Assembly: GCA_021014325.1 (NCBI GenBank)
Contig: JAJGQC010000708.1
Coordinates: 103,501 to 167,500, forward strand
Reading direction: 5' to 3'
DNA from: Plazaster borealis
Lineage: Eukaryota; Echinodermata; Asteroidea; Forcipulatida; Labidiasteridae
Length of the DNA: 64,000 bases
Of the stretch, positions 26,801 to 35,309 are shown in pieces. Numbering within the stretch: position 1 is the stretch's first letter; each line of letters starts with the position of its first letter. Position numbers and translations under genes: made by a program. Below the pieces are notes generated by a model, which did not search any database, was not told the origin of the DNA, and saw nothing but the letters and a program-made list of their open reading frames with translations.

Positions 26801-28613
26801 GAAAAACTCTACACAACTAAAATATGTCCTACCCGTACAGTGGCTAAGAGAAAGGAGGAAGGTCATGTGGTGGGCATGCTGAAGGGCATTGTGGGGGAGG
26901 GGAGCACCAGAGGGCGCTGTTTGGTAAAACTCTTAGCATTAAAGCCCGTCGGCCTAGGTAAATATGCAAATGTAGCAATTTGCTCTACAGAAAATGTATC
27001 AGTGACGTAGACATATGAAATTACAACAATAACAAAAAGGTGTAGGAAGCTGTTATTTATTAAGGCCAAGTAGCCAATCACTCATAAATGTTGTCAACGC
27101 CCCTGCTGCGAGTGACGCACAGCAGTTTGACCTGATTGACAACACGCAATTTTGTGTCTGCAGATTGAATTTTAGATTGCACAGATTCTACAAGTATTAA
27201 GTGGCACATAGAAGTAGCTATAGCGTATGTTTCATTAGAGAAATAACAGCTGCCTACTAATTATTATTGATACAAAGCTTTTATACACAGCTTTGTACAA
27301 CAAGAACTCAAATGCATATATGTAGGATTTATTTAGAGTCTTTCTGTATACTCTCAACGCTAGTGGTATCAGATGAAAAACAAGGCAAAATTCATATCAC
27401 ATTAAAGCCAATGTTGATCTCTTTTTTTGCAAGGCAAAATGTAAAACAATGTTTACTGTAATAGCAAAAAGTGATACATGAGTTTAGGCAGGATTAAAAT
27501 GTATATGTGGCGTGTCTTTGCTGATCGGATAAGATCACCGAACTCAAGCTCTGGTGTTTCTGATCAGCAGAGTGTGGGTTCGAATCCCAGTCGCGACACT
27601 TGTGTCCTTAAGCAAAACACTTAACCACATGCTTCGTCCTTCGGATGGGACGTTAAGCCGTAGGTCCTGTGTGTTGTGTAATGCACGTAAAAGAACCCAG
27701 TGCACTTATCGTAAAGAGAAGGGGTTCGCCCCGGTGCTCCTGGTTTGATTGGCAGCATATTGCGCCGCAGCACCTTGTAAACCATTACATGGTGCTATGT
27801 AAAAGGATAGGTCTCATACTTCAACACGTAACTCCACTTACCTTGTAGGACAACTACTGAGCGCTTTGAGACACCCATCGGGAGTATAAAGCGCTATATA
27901 AGAACTGCGTAATATTATTATTATTATTATATGCTTTGACTTATATATTTTAAGGTGTGATCATTTTTCTATTAATGCCTTAAATAATGTTCTTGAAAGT
28001 ATCATGACACCTGGCAAATGCTGAACAGTTTTTATCTGTTATGGAGTTACAAACAAAAAAGAAATTCCTGATTTTTTTAAACAGACAAAACATCTCTTCA
28101 GAGTTATACTAACATCTCTTCAGAGTTATACTAAACAGGCATAAAGATATGAGAAACTTTTACTGAATTTATGCAGCACTATTTTAGGGTTTCACTCTTT
28201 CCCAAACCCCCACAGTAAAACTGAAATTCATAAGTAGCCTGTTTTGAACATTTGATAGACATTGGATATCAGACGAGAACTTTTATTTTAATCTTCTTTA
28301 GTTATCAGGAATTAATAACTTACAGAAATGTTATAATCGTTTGTAATTTGGGAAACAAAGCCCCATTAGTTAAGAACTTTAACAGGATTTTTCCTAAAAA
28401 CTCTTTCAAAATTTACTTATTAAAAATTGTATGTTATCATTGTGTTAGTATCATGAAAGTCACAGCACCTAGGATGATTTCAACTAAACTTCAGATAATG
28501 ATACAAGGCAAGAATGGACCTGGGTTGCCAAAGACTGACTGATATCCAGATTTGAATAAAGAAAAAACACTGGACTTACCACCAAGAACCAGGAATAGAA
28601 AGGGACTCATCAT
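3317..28613 (-). CDS. secreted protein with a fibrinogen-related domain split by four discoidin (F5/8 type C) domains
   Basis: Coding exons, in transcript order, are 28580-28613, 19189-19329, 17431-17561, 15157-15412, 13519-13835, 13223-13361, 8696-9021, 8026-8164, 7119-7453, 6455-6593, 5627-5964, 5063-5201 and 3317-3600. All have AG acceptors and GT donors, and every junction is phase-compatible. The summed CDS is 2718 nt, or 905 residues plus stop. The order is signal peptide, linker with one cysteine, FReD N-half, four FA58C domains, FReD C-half. FReD and FA58C domains bind carbohydrates, membranes or matrix, so an extracellular recognition or adhesion role is inferred; the ligand cannot be told from the sequence. 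The gene model is by eye with no transcript support. Alternative isoforms lacking modules are possible because each module is phase 1-1. An alternative reading, two interleaved genes, is less likely because the last exon has no start of its own. Confidence 0.85.
3661..3978. mobile_element. TTAA-flanked MITE with CCCTTTAGAGACC ends
   Basis: TTAA at both ends is followed by inverted CCCTTTAGAGACC / GGTCTATAAAGGG. Inside is a GCGGCCGCTATGAGC patch shared with the fragment at 1288. It lies in the last intron of gene 1, only about 60 bases from the acceptor of the final exon. Confidence 0.7.
4374..4608. mobile_element. foldback MITE with TTAA ends
   Basis: Its two halves are inverted copies: ATGGAATTATGAACTCTAA in the left half pairs with TTAGAGTTCATAATTCCAT in the right, and the outer GATGATCATAATGAC pairs with a CATGATGACAAT copy. 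TTAA occurs at both ends. It lies in the last intron of gene 1. Confidence 0.65.
4617..4975. mobile_element. TTAA-flanked MITE, GGTATCATACACGTTTGGTAAT family
   Basis: Inverted ends (AGGTATCATACACGTTTGGT and ACCAAACGGTGCCT) lie directly inside TTAA. Related copies are at 25107-25444, 43636-43980 and 49784-50168, with a partial one near 40308-40440. The TTAA target suggests mobilisation by a piggyBac-like transposase, which is inference. Confidence 0.75.
5063..5201 (-). CDS. discoidin module D, second exon
   Basis: The 139-nt exon encodes [31 protein letters not shown] and the closing RIELIGCR. It leaves in phase 1 at an A/GTAGGT donor, which is weaker than the others. It joins directly to the FReD C-half exon, where the hybrid codon becomes serine. 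Confidence 0.9.
5627..5964 (-). CDS. discoidin module D, first exon
   Basis: It opens [19 protein letters not shown] in phase 1, then [42 protein letters not shown] and the strand [16 protein letters not shown]. It ends in phase 0 at CAG/GTAAAT. The length is 112 whole residues. The LGM motif reads LGV here. NNT and NVS are potential N-glycosylation sites. Confidence 0.93.
6455..6593 (-). CDS. discoidin module C, second exon
   Basis: The 139-nt exon encodes [30 protein letters not shown] and the closing RVELLGCK. It begins after an ACAACAG acceptor in phase 0 and ends at GTGAGT in phase 1. It is the most divergent of the four second exons in its N-terminal part. Confidence 0.92.
7119..7453 (-). 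CDS. discoidin module C, first exon
   Basis: It opens [19 protein letters not shown] in phase 1, then [34 protein letters not shown] and [14 protein letters not shown]. It ends in phase 0 at CAG/GTAAGA. The length is 111 whole residues. The domain layout is typical for the family. Confidence 0.93.
7534..7717. repeat. near-perfect 180-bp hairpin in an intron
   Basis: Two arms of about 85 bases (GATCTTCACTGAGTGGCTTTT onward, then its reverse complement ending AAAAGCCACACAGTGAAGATG) surround a short CAATTGCCAATTG centre. It lies in the intron between modules B and C and is probably a foldback element. Confidence 0.75.
8026..8164 (-). CDS. discoidin module B, second exon
   Basis: The 139-nt exon encodes [30 protein letters not shown] and the closing CVELLGCN. 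The position normally held by arginine before VEL is cysteine here (SMCVELLGC), giving this module an extra unpaired cysteine. It ends in phase 1 at a GTAAGG donor. Confidence 0.92.
8696..9021 (-). CDS. discoidin module B, first exon
   Basis: It opens [19 protein letters not shown] in phase 1 and continues [42 protein letters not shown] and the strand [12 protein letters not shown]. It ends in phase 0 at CAG/GTATGA. The length is 108 whole residues. Standard FA58C features are all present. Confidence 0.93.
9470..10115. repeat. left arm of an inverted duplication flanking module A
   Basis: The stretch matches, in reverse complement, 13990-14720. Shared landmarks are AATGACGTCATG, GTAAAGACCCA, TGACAATTCACTGACC-like and TCCAGGAAGTGTAAGTTAGGG-like blocks. 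The arm contains a TTAA-type MITE end (CCTCTCTTTAA near 9890). It lies in the intron between modules A and B. Confidence 0.65.
10195..12145. repeat. degenerate satellite-like monomers of about 125 bp
   Basis: A single monomer (10195-10335) is followed after about 1.2 kb of unremarkable sequence by about five tandem monomers (11575-12145). Each carries GAGTTATCGCTC, CCATAATGACCTT, GGGATCCCAAGACCAA and GAGTTGATATGCCAAG. The same family recurs at 19640-20545 and 44575-44690. Predicted peptides here are by-products of the repeat. The array is intronic in gene 1. Confidence 0.8.
12150..13200. other. intronic sequence without recognised features
   Basis: A short CA/GT microsatellite lies near 12150-12166. 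The rest of this part of the A-B intron shows no domain, RNA gene or repeat that I recognise. Confidence 0.5.
13223..13361 (-). CDS. discoidin module A, second exon
   Basis: The 139-nt exon begins in phase 0 ([16 protein letters not shown]) and runs through [13 protein letters not shown] to the family-ending IELLGC, then GTAAGT in phase 1. This exon resembles module D's second exon more than those of B and C (shared TF-GNT, TPVTN, QPI), suggesting A and D have a closer common origin. Confidence 0.92.
13519..13835 (-). CDS. discoidin module A, first exon
   Basis: It starts in phase 1 with [18 protein letters not shown], the usual FA58C opening (Cys, LGM, SIPD, then ITASS). SNARLN and WLQVDMG follow, and later VITQGSP and the core strand HYQVQYSID. 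It ends in phase 0 at CAG/GTAAGA. The exon encodes 105 whole residues. The usual W-C-P motif reads RCWFPADG here. The intron placement inside the domain is the same in all four modules. Confidence 0.93.
13910..14867. mobile_element. composite TTAA-flanked foldback element
   Basis: The outer ends are inverted (TTAAAGAGGAAGGGAAATGA and its complement CTTCCTCTTTAA), with the diagnostic ACTCATTTTCCAATAGATAG next to each. The interior contains a second copy of the same end at about 14228 and the right arm of the inverted duplication shared with 9470-10115. It lies in the intron that splits the FReD, between exon 4 and module A. Confidence 0.65.
15157..15412 (-). CDS. exon 4: middle of the fibrinogen-related domain, up to the split point
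   Basis: It continues exon 3 in phase 0 with [16 protein letters not shown], the central FReD signature, then [19 protein letters not shown] and the strand ending [14 protein letters not shown]. The donor is CTG/GTATGT, phase 1. Three N-glycosylation sequons are present (NLT, NWT, NIT). The domain stops here, before the conserved C-terminal NC...GWW...C segment, which is found about 11.6 kb further on at 3317-3600. Reading through the donor gives a short intronic tail ending at 15092. Confidence 0.92.
15430..16130. other. intronic sequence without recognised features
   Basis: AT-rich sequence with a run of Cs at 15892-15903. No coding or RNA features are supported. Confidence 0.5.
16133..17192. 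mobile_element. 1.06-kb TIR element with repeated GGAACGTTCC palindromes
   Basis: The ends are inverted (GGGAGCATCTCAAAAGTCGG and its counterpart CCGACTTTTGACACGCTCCC), next to TTAG on the left and TTAA on the right. The subterminal regions carry many GGAACGTTCC and GGACGTTC-like motifs and are GC-rich relative to the surroundings. No transposase reading frame is visible. It lies in the intron between FReD exons 3 and 4. Confidence 0.65.
17431..17561 (-). CDS. exon 3: start of the fibrinogen-related domain
   Basis: The exon encodes the classic FReD opening: [18 protein letters not shown], then a second cysteine in VLCDM and the HTGWI that leads into the next exon. The acceptor is CATCAG and the donor GTAAGT; it enters in phase 1 and leaves in phase 0. 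The two cysteines match the first conserved FReD disulfide. Confidence 0.9.
17580..19180. other. intron 2 sequence without recognised features
   Basis: I see no coding, RNA or clear repeat structure apart from homopolymer runs. Confidence 0.5.
19189..19329 (-). CDS. exon 2: linker between signal peptide and FReD
   Basis: The 141-nt exon is bounded by a TTTTCCAG acceptor and a GTAAG donor and is phase 1-1. It encodes 47 residues with no recognised domain, including [13 protein letters not shown] and a basic KQVPKRNRC stretch. The single cysteine is unpaired within the linker and could form an interchain disulfide; this is inference. In many secreted FReD proteins this position holds a coiled coil or collagen stalk, and neither is visible here. 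Confidence 0.65.
19640..20545. repeat. tandem array of about seven 125-bp satellite-like monomers
   Basis: Each monomer carries GAGTTATCACTTGGACAACA, CCATAATGACCTTTACATTT, AATAGGCTTCTG and GAGTTGATATGCCAAG variants. Neighbouring monomers alternate between two subtypes (CTGGAGGATCTCGAGACC and CTGTGGGATCCCATAAGC-like), suggesting a two-monomer higher-order unit. It lies in intron 1 of gene 1 and is related to 11575-12145. Confidence 0.8.
20580..21205. other. intronic AT-rich sequence with diverged repeats
   Basis: Contains two CACCTGATGACGTCATCAT-like blocks and an ACCGGAAGT patch resembling the array at 22225-22885. No gene is supported. Confidence 0.4.
21820..22119 (+). CDS. candidate first exon of unknown function inside the TIR element
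   Basis: A 100-codon open frame starts at [18 protein letters not shown] and continues with [29 protein letters not shown] and [14 protein letters not shown] before a plausible G/GTAATT donor. The upstream region is less AT-rich than the surroundings. The amino-acid composition looks like real protein, and the alternating hydrophobic pattern could be a small ubiquitin-like or PB1-like fold, but I do not recognise a family. No downstream exon was found. Confidence 0.35.
22225..22885. repeat. five to six tandem units of about 122 bp
   Basis: Each unit contains CCCACTTCCGGTTGACCC, AAGTAAAGGTCAACATGGGG-like, GGTCACGGT, CCCAAGGAGTCTATAACTG and AAAATCGGTTGTGTA. The CCGGAAG motif resembles an ETS-type site, which may be coincidental. 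It lies inside the 3.1-kb TIR element. Confidence 0.85.
23746..23829. repeat. (AAT)n microsatellite
   Basis: About 28 uninterrupted AAT units. The asparagine- and tyrosine-rich peptides predicted across it are artefacts of the repeat. Confidence 0.97.
25107..25444. mobile_element. TTAA-type MITE, same family as 4617-4975
   Basis: The ends AGGCATCGTATACGTTTTGT and ACCAAACGTGTACGATGCCT are inverted copies. The left flank is TTAA and the right TTAG, a one-base change from a perfect target duplication. Confidence 0.75.
26040..26740. other. GC-rich block of unknown origin
   Basis: This 700-bp block is clearly richer in G and C than everything around it. It has open frames of about 60 to 90 codons on both strands but no domain I recognise. 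It ends at a poly-G run near 26720. It may be a fragment of a retroelement or a foreign insertion. It lies in intron 1 of gene 1. Confidence 0.4.
27508..27925 (+). mobile_element. SINE with a tRNA-Leu-like head and (TTA)n tail
   Basis: The head (about 27510-27602) contains an A box (GATCGGATAAGATCACC), an ACTCAAG anticodon-like loop as in tRNA-Leu(CAA), a long variable arm and a B box (GGGTTCGAATCCC). The body has GGATGGGACGTTAAGCCG and AAAAGAACCCAGTGCACTTA, then AAAGCGCTATATAAGAA and a TTA tail. A reverse-oriented copy is at 58200-58622. It is transcribed, if at all, by RNA polymerase III. Confidence 0.85.
27930..28560. other. intron 1 sequence next to exon 1
   Basis: AT-rich with a short duplication of ACATCTCTTCAGAGTTATAC around 28090-28132. 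No gene is supported. Confidence 0.5.
28580..28613 (-). CDS. exon 1: start codon and signal peptide
   Basis: Two adjacent ATG codons are followed by codons for SPFLFLVLG, a short hydrophobic core, and a GTAAGT donor at 28579-28574. The exon ends in phase 1 and joins the phase-1 acceptor of exon 2, whose first residues (VILEL) extend the hydrophobic stretch. A TTTGTTTTCTTCAG sequence just upstream (exon edge 28623) looks like a strong splice acceptor, so a non-coding 5' exon is possible. No obvious consensus donor was seen between there and the TATA box at 28792. Confidence 0.72.
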
Positions 28614-28791
28614 GTCCTCTCCACTGAAGAAAACAAACTGTATCAGCACAGACAGTCAGAGTTCTGGAATCTCCTAAGGAACAACTCTATCAACAGAGGC
28701 AGATAGCGATCTAAAACTGGTGTGAGTTTAGTACATGTGTTGATCAACAGCTCCTTTCCTTGCACTGAGTTTTAAGACTACCTCCAGCGTG

Positions 28792-28887
28792 TTATATATG
28801 TGTACACATACACCTGTACATGCATTGAAGTATTACACTCGTCACATTGCCTGTACATGTATGTGGCTGGGTATCAGCCAATCAGGC
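28792..28887 (-). promoter_or_regulatory. proximal promoter: TATA box plus CCAAT box
   Basis: On the minus strand a TATATAA sits at 28798-28792 and an inverted CCAAT (CCAATC on the plus strand, 28878-28883) about 85 bases further upstream. The TATA lies about 180 bases 5' of the start codon of gene 1, giving a plausible transcription start near 28765. No experimental support. Confidence 0.45.
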
Positions 28888-29322
28888 ACAAGCATGTTGT
28901 TGTATAGCTACAAGCCTTCCTTAATATTTTGTGCATGATGCAACCATAGTAATCCTAAATTAGGCTACAGGCACAGCGCCAAATGGTGATCACATATTTC
29001 GTGGCTGTGATTGGTCAATGAAAAATGGGGTGGGCGTACTGGAGTGGTGTATCGGTGGCACTGCGCCGGTAGCCTCATTTTGGAATACAATGATGAATGA
29101 ATGTTAAGAAAGGCCTATGGCGATATCACACTGCACTGTCACCAGTCTGCTATCCACTTTCTTCTGATCTTTGCAAAGAGTGAATGACATGCAGATGTAA
29201 ATGAAGAGATGAACTTTGAACTTTACACCAAGAAAAGAAAAGAACAGAATTAAGAAGGGTTTCATCAGCTGATCCTTCCTAGGCAGGGATTGATCAAAAA
29301 TGCTTCAAACTTGTTTCACTTC

Positions 29323-29410
29323 ATGTATATACCCAGGTGTGTGTAATACACCTCAACATTACACACTGGTTTATGACGAGGCCATTCAGTCATGAGGTGC
29401 CATCCAATCA
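29323..29410 (-). promoter_or_regulatory. duplicate distal TATA/CCAAT promoter block
   Basis: A second TATATAC-type box lies near 29323-29332, with CCAATCAG at 29404-29411 about 80 bases upstream of it. The sequence after the CCAAT box (CAATCAGACACAAGCA, then a GTTGTATGGCT-like stretch) closely matches that at 28879-28910, so the block looks like a local duplication of the proximal promoter. It could drive the same gene from an alternative start. Confidence 0.35.
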
Positions 29411-30633
29411 GACACAAGCATAGGTTGTATGGCTTTCTATTAACAGCATCCAGCCTTGATGTTTAACTGTATTACAGTTTACTAGCAACGTTTCTTGGTC
29501 TCTTTAATTGAAGGGGCTAATGGGTAAAACTTACACAGTACTTCTTTTATTTCAAGAAGATTGACTAAAGCATCTATGATGTTAATGGAAATCAGTAATA
29601 AGGAGGAATAAGGGTAACTATTTATTGTTGGATACACCAGTGTGCGCAAACAGAAAAGGCAAAATTTGATTGGAAAAGTAATTTAAAAAAAATTATGAAA
29701 CCAGGACACAAAAAACCAAATAGCTTTGACTCACCACCATGACCTTGAACTTTGACGTTATTCACCCCAAAACATTCCCAACTTTCCTTTCTCTAAGAGC
29801 AACCCCACCCAAGTTCGAAGTCCAAAAGTCACTTGTAACGCCAGTTACGGTTTGGAAACCCCAGACAGACGGTTGCCCGAACCGTCCGTCCGGACGCCGT
29901 AGGCAATAACAGTACCCTTTCAGACTATGGGGCACAGGAGTATAAAAACACAAAGATTAGAAATATAGTATTTAATAAACATTAGGGTCGATTGCTGTGT
30001 TGGGAGTTTCTTTACTTTTTTATCAGGATCAAAGAAAGACACCTGATAAATATAAATGAATAATACTTGTACTTTCTCTTCAGTATTCAGTTCAGCATCA
30101 TTGACATTCTAATTGATTGCTGGAGTGTATCATTTTGAATCTATAGTGTAAATATTTGTTGGGAGCAGTTAAAATACAAAAGAATGAAACAGCCATGAAA
30201 TTAATCAACCTACGCTCGTTACAAGCAGTGGCATCTTGTTTATGTCCTTAGTCTGAACTCAGGAAAAAAAACCAACTAGAGGTAAATGATGTTTCAGTAT
30301 CAGATCATGCAATGGTCATTTACAATAATTACTTTGTACACATTTCCAGTGGGTATTTTCCTCGCAATTCAATCTTTTATTTGATCTTAATTGAGATTGA
30401 CCAATATCCTGGAAGAATTGTTATTGAGACAAGCTATACTTGGACAGTACACAGCCTTCATTTGGACTATTATACTATACATTTGCTTGTTTAAATCCAC
30501 AAGTTAAAGTGTTATTATGTTACATCAGACATATTAATATGCAAGAAGTATCACAACCCTCAGGCAAATTTAAATGAGTGGAAACTACATGTCACTTCGT
30601 CCCTAGTTGTAGGTCTCACTATTTTGTCAGCTA

Positions 30634-30740
30634 GGGCTAGATAGCTCAGTTGGTAGAGTGCCTAGAATGTAAATTCGAAGGACGCAGGTTCAAGTCCCGC
30701 TCTAGACAATTTTCTTTTGTTCAACCCAAAATTACTTAAA
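30634..30740 (+). mobile_element. tRNA-derived SINE head in array unit 1
   Basis: A box TAGCTCAGTTGGTAGAG and B box GGTTCAAGTCC with acceptor-like CTAGA / TCTAG pairing, followed by the tail TTCTTTTGTTCAACCCAAAA. The anticodon arm folds poorly, so it is not a functional tRNA gene. The same tail follows the related copy at 52700, which defines a SINE family. Confidence 0.75.
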
Positions 30741-31960
30741 AGTTACGCAGTCAGTTTCCCTTGTGGTTTACTTAAACTTGATTTTGATGAGTTGTGTACA
30801 ATCCACCAATGATGTAACTGGATACACCAATGTGCGCAAACAGAAAAGACGAAATTTGCTTGGAAAAGTCATTTTGAAAAATGATGTTTTTCTGATGTTC
30901 ATGAATTGTTCAATGAACTTATACTTCTTTGTTTTGCAAGAAAGTGGTAGACCTATGCATTGTTTATTGGCATATTAATAGAGCAAACGCCCATCCAAGT
31001 TACAAGACCAAAAGTCACTTCTCACTCTCAAGTTACGCCCCGGGCAACCAAATAGCTTTTACTCACCACCATGACCTTGACCTTTGACCTTATTCACCCC
31101 AAAACATTCCCAACTTCCCTTTCTCTAAGAGCAACCCCACCCAAGTTCGAAGTCCAAAAGTCACTTGTAACGCCAGTTACGATTTGGAAACCCCAGACAG
31201 ATGGTCGCCCGGACCTTCCATCCGGACACCGTAGGCAATAACAGTACCCTTTCAGACTATGGGGCTCAGGGGTATAAAAACACAAAGATTAGAAATATAG
31301 TATTTAATGAACATTAGGGCGGATTGCTGTGTTGGGAGTTTCCTTACTTTTTTATCAGGATCAAAGAAACACACCTGATAAATATAAATGAATATTACTT
31401 GTACTCTCTCTTCAGTATTCAGTTCAGCATCATTGACATTCTAATATATTGCTGGAGTGTATCATTTTGAATCTATAGTGTAAATATTTGTTGGGAGCAG
31501 TTAAAATACAAAAGAATGAAACAGCCATGAAATTAATCAACCTACGCTCGTTACAAGCAGTGGCATCTTGTTTATGTCCTTAGTCTGAACTCAGGAAAAA
31601 AAACCAACTAGAGGTATATGATGTTTCAGTATCAAATCATGTAATGGCCATTTACAATAATAACTTTGTACACATTTCTAGTGGTTTTTTTCCTCGCAAT
31701 TCAATCTTTTATTTGATCTTAATTGAGATTGACCAATATCCTGGAAGAATTGTTATTGAGAAAAGCTATACCCACACAGTACACAGCCTTCATTTGGATT
31801 ATTGTACTATACACTTGCTTGTTTAAATCCACAAGTTAAAATGTTACTATGTTACATCAGACGTATTAATATGCTAGAAGTAACTACTCTCAGGCAAATT
31901 TAAATGAGTGGAAACTACACTACTTCGTCCCTAGTTGTAGGTCTCCCTATTTTGTCAACT

Positions 31961-32069
31961 AGGGCTAGATAGCTCAGTTGGTAGAGTGCCTAGAATGTTA
32001 ATTCGGAGGCACAGGTTCAAGTCCCGCTCTAGACAATTTTCTTTTGTTCAACCCAAAATTACTTAAAAG
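31961..32069 (+). mobile_element. tRNA-derived SINE head in array unit 2
   Basis: Same A and B boxes and tail as the copy at 30634, with small changes and a deletion in the anticodon/variable region (TTAATTCGGAGGCACAGG). Confidence 0.75.
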
Positions 32070-33285
32070 TTACGCAGTCAGTTTCCCTTGTGGTTTACTT
32101 AAACTTGATTTTGATGAGTTGTGTACAATCCACCAATGATGTAACTGGATACACCAATGTGCAAACAGAAAAGACCAAATTTGCTTGGAAAAGTCATTTA
32201 AAATGATGTTTTTCTGTTATTCATAAAGTAAAATTGTTCATTGAACTTATACTTCTTTGTTTTGCAAGAAAGTTGGTGACCTATGCATTGTTTATTGGCA
32301 TATTAATAGAGCAAACCCCATCCAAGTTACATCCAAGTTACGTTATCCACTCTCAAGTTACGCCTCGGAAACCAAATAGCTTTGACTCACCACTAAGACC
32401 TTGACCTTTGACCTTATTCACCCCAAAACATTCCCAACTTTCCTTTCTCTAAGAGCAACCCCACCCAAGTTCGAAGTCCAAAAGTCACTTGTAACGCCAG
32501 TTACGATTTGGAAACCCCAGACAGACGGTCGCCCGGACCTTCCGTCCGGACGCCGTAGGCAATAACAATACCCTTTCAGACTATGGGGCACAGGGGTATA
32601 AAAACACAAAGATTAGAAATATAGTATTTAATGAACATTAGGGCGGATTGCTGTGTTGGGAGTTTCTTTACTTTTTTATCAGGATCAAAGAAAGACACCT
32701 GATAAATATAAATGAATAATACTTGTACTTTCTCTTCAGTATTCAGTTCAGCATCATTGACATTCTAATTTATTGCTGGAGTGTATCATTTTGAATCTAT
32801 AGTGTAAATATTTGTTGGGAGCAGTTAAAATACAAAAGAATGAAACAGCCATGAAATTAATCAACCTACGCTCATTACAAGCAGTGGCATCTTGTTTATC
32901 TCATTCAGTATAAACTCAGGGAAAAAACCCAACTAGAGATAAATGATGTTTCACTATCAGATCATGTAATGTTCATTTACAATAATTACTTTGTACACAT
33001 TTCTAGTGTTTTTCCTCGCAATTCAATCTTTTATTTGATCTTAATTGAGATTGGCCAATATCCTGGAAGAATTGTTATTGAGACAAGCTATACCCACACA
33101 GTACACAGCCTTCATTTGGATTATTGTACTATACACTTGCTTGTTTAAATCCACAAGTTAAAATGTTACTATGTTACATCAGACATATTAATATGCTAGA
33201 AGTATCACTACCCTCAGGCAAATTTAAATGAGTGGAAACTACATGTCACTTCGTCCCTAGTTGTAGGTCTCACTGTTTTGTCAGC

Positions 33286-33393
33286 TAGGGCTAGATAGCT
33301 CAGTTGGTAGAGTGCCTAGAATGTAAATTCGAAGGACGCAGGTTCAAGTCCCGCTCTAGACAATTTTCTTTTGTTCAACCCAAAATTACTTTA
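33286..33393 (+). mobile_element. tRNA-derived SINE head in array unit 3
   Basis: Nearly identical to the copy at 30634. In the last unit the corresponding region (about 40070-40090) has lost nearly the whole SINE head. Confidence 0.75.
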
Positions 33394-33960
33394 AAGTTAC
33401 CCAGTCAGTTTCCCTTGTGGTTTACTTGAACTTGATTTTGATGAGTTGTGTACAATCCACCAATGATGTAACTGGATACACCAATGTGCGCAAACAGAAA
33501 AGACGAAATTTGCTTGGAAAAGTCATTTTGAAAAATGATGTTTTTCTGATGTTCATGAATTGTTCAATGAACTTATACTTCTTTGTTTTGCAAGAAAGTT
33601 GGTGACCTATGCATTGTTTATTGGCATATTAATAGAGCAAACCCCCATCCAAGTAACATGACCAAATGTCACTTCTCACTCTCAAGTTACGCCCCGGAAA
33701 CCAAATAGCTTTGACTCACCACCATGACCTTGTCCTTTGACCTTAATCACCCCAAAACATTCCCAACTTTCTTTTCTCTAAGAGCAACCCCACCCAAGTT
33801 CGAAGTCCAAAAGTCACTTGTAACGCCAGTTACGATTTGGAAACCCCAGACAGACGGTCGCCCGGACCTTCCGTCCGGACGCCGTAGGCAATAGCAATAC
33901 CCTTTCAGACTATGGGGCACAGGGGTATAAAAACACAAAGATTAGAAATATAGTATTTAA

Positions 33961-34210
33961 CCCTTTCATGCACCATTTATTTCAGTGATAAATTGATCAA
34001 ATGGACACATTAATTGTTGACTCGTTTTTTCTGCAAATGGACCCCCCCAAAAAAAAAACCCCAAACAAACCAGCTCACAAAAGCACCCTCAAGAGTTCTC
34101 TTTCCCATTCTGAAAACTGTGTGGCTGTGTGATCTTAATTTGTTGTTTTACAACTATTTTTCTGAAGGGACTTTAACCAGTCGCTAGCGACCGGTCGGTG
34201 CGTGAAAAAG
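33961..34210. mobile_element. 250-bp TTAA MITE with CCCTTTCATGCACC ends
   Basis: Flanked by TTAA at 33957-33960 and 34211-34214. The three sibling array units read straight through TATTTAATGAACATTAGG with a single TTAA, proving the insertion and its 4-bp target duplication. The right part carries GCTAGCGACCGGTCGG. Confidence 0.88.
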
Positions 34211-34859
34211 TTAATGAATATTAGGGTCGATTGCTGTGTAGGAAGTTTCTTTGCATTTTTATCAGGATCAAAGAAAGACACCTGATAAATATAAATGAAT
34301 AATACTTGTACTTTCTTTTCAGTATTCAGTTCAGCATCATTGACATCCTAATTGATTGCTGGAGTATATCATTTTGAATCTATAGTGTAAATATTTGTTG
34401 GGAGCAGTTAAAATACAAAAGAATAAAACTGCAATGAAATTAATCAACCTACGCTCGTTACAAGCAGTGGCATCTTGTTTATGTCCTTAGTCTGAACTCA
34501 GGAAAAAACCCAAAACTAGAGGTAAATGATGCTTCATTATCAGATCATGCAATGGTCATTTACAATAATTACTTTGTACACATTTCTAGTGTTTTTTCCC
34601 TCGCAATTCAATCTTTTACTTGATCTTAATTGAGATTGGCCGATGCACTACCAAGAAAATGAAGGCGGAAAAGGAAACGCACAAGGAAAGCGTATCCTGG
34701 AAGAATTGTTATTGAGACAAGCTATACCCGGACAGTACACAGCCTTTTTTTGGACTACCATACTATACACTTGCTTGTTTAAATCCACAAGTTAAAATGT
34801 TACTATGTTACATTACTACGGAGCCCCTAAAGGGACATCAAAAAAAAAACAAAAAAAAA

Positions 34860-34986
34860 ATTATCTCGTGCGCACGACATATTATCTCGTGCGCACGACA
34901 TATTATCTCGTGCGCACGACATATTATCTCGTGCGCACGACATATTATCTCGTGCGCACGACATATTATCTCGTGCGCACGACATA
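34860..34986. repeat. six copies of a 21-bp CpG-rich unit, left arm
   Basis: Unit TTATCTCGTGCGCACGACATA repeated six times without change. The core TCGTGCGCACGA is itself palindromic. Confidence 0.95.
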
Positions 34987-35309
34987 ATTCGGGATTCTTG
35001 GAAGCAGCCAGTCGTCACGCCGCCATTGTTATCACACACGTGAAACACACAACACAGACATAACAAGGTCAAGGAGATCGAAAGATTGGAAAGACAACTG
35101 TTCAAAGGCCCTGTACACTATTGGTAAGATCGAAAAACACAAATGTTCACACATTCACACACAACTTACATGATTTAAAGTAAGTAATGGTTGAAAGGGT
35201 TCCTTCAAATATTTCTGCCTAAAATGCTATCGTTTCTGAGAAATGAGTAAAACAATAGTTTTTATTACGCGCGATATTTTGAAAAAACAGAAAACATTTG
35301 AGGTTTTTG

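Larger units (their letters stand above)
24495..26945. mobile_element. 2.4-kb segment bounded by 100-bp inverted repeats
   Basis: The arm at 24495-24597 (CTAAGAGTTTTACCAAACAG, GGCATGCCC, CATGACCTTCCTC) is inverted at 26845-26945 (GAGGAAGGTCATG, GGGCATGC, TTTGGTAAAACTCTTAG). The interior includes a TTAA MITE (25107-25444) and a GC-rich block (26040-26740). Either the segment is a foldback element or two copies of a repeat have landed in opposite orientation. Confidence 0.5.

Noticed and set aside
30634..33393. Functional tRNA genes in the tandem array
   Set aside because: A and B boxes are present but the anticodon stem does not pair well, and a shared non-tRNA tail follows, so they are SINE heads.
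34797..35105. Peptides with repeated ISCARH or MSCARDN motifs
   Set aside because: They are translations of the palindromic 21-bp repeat in different frames and strands, not a gene.
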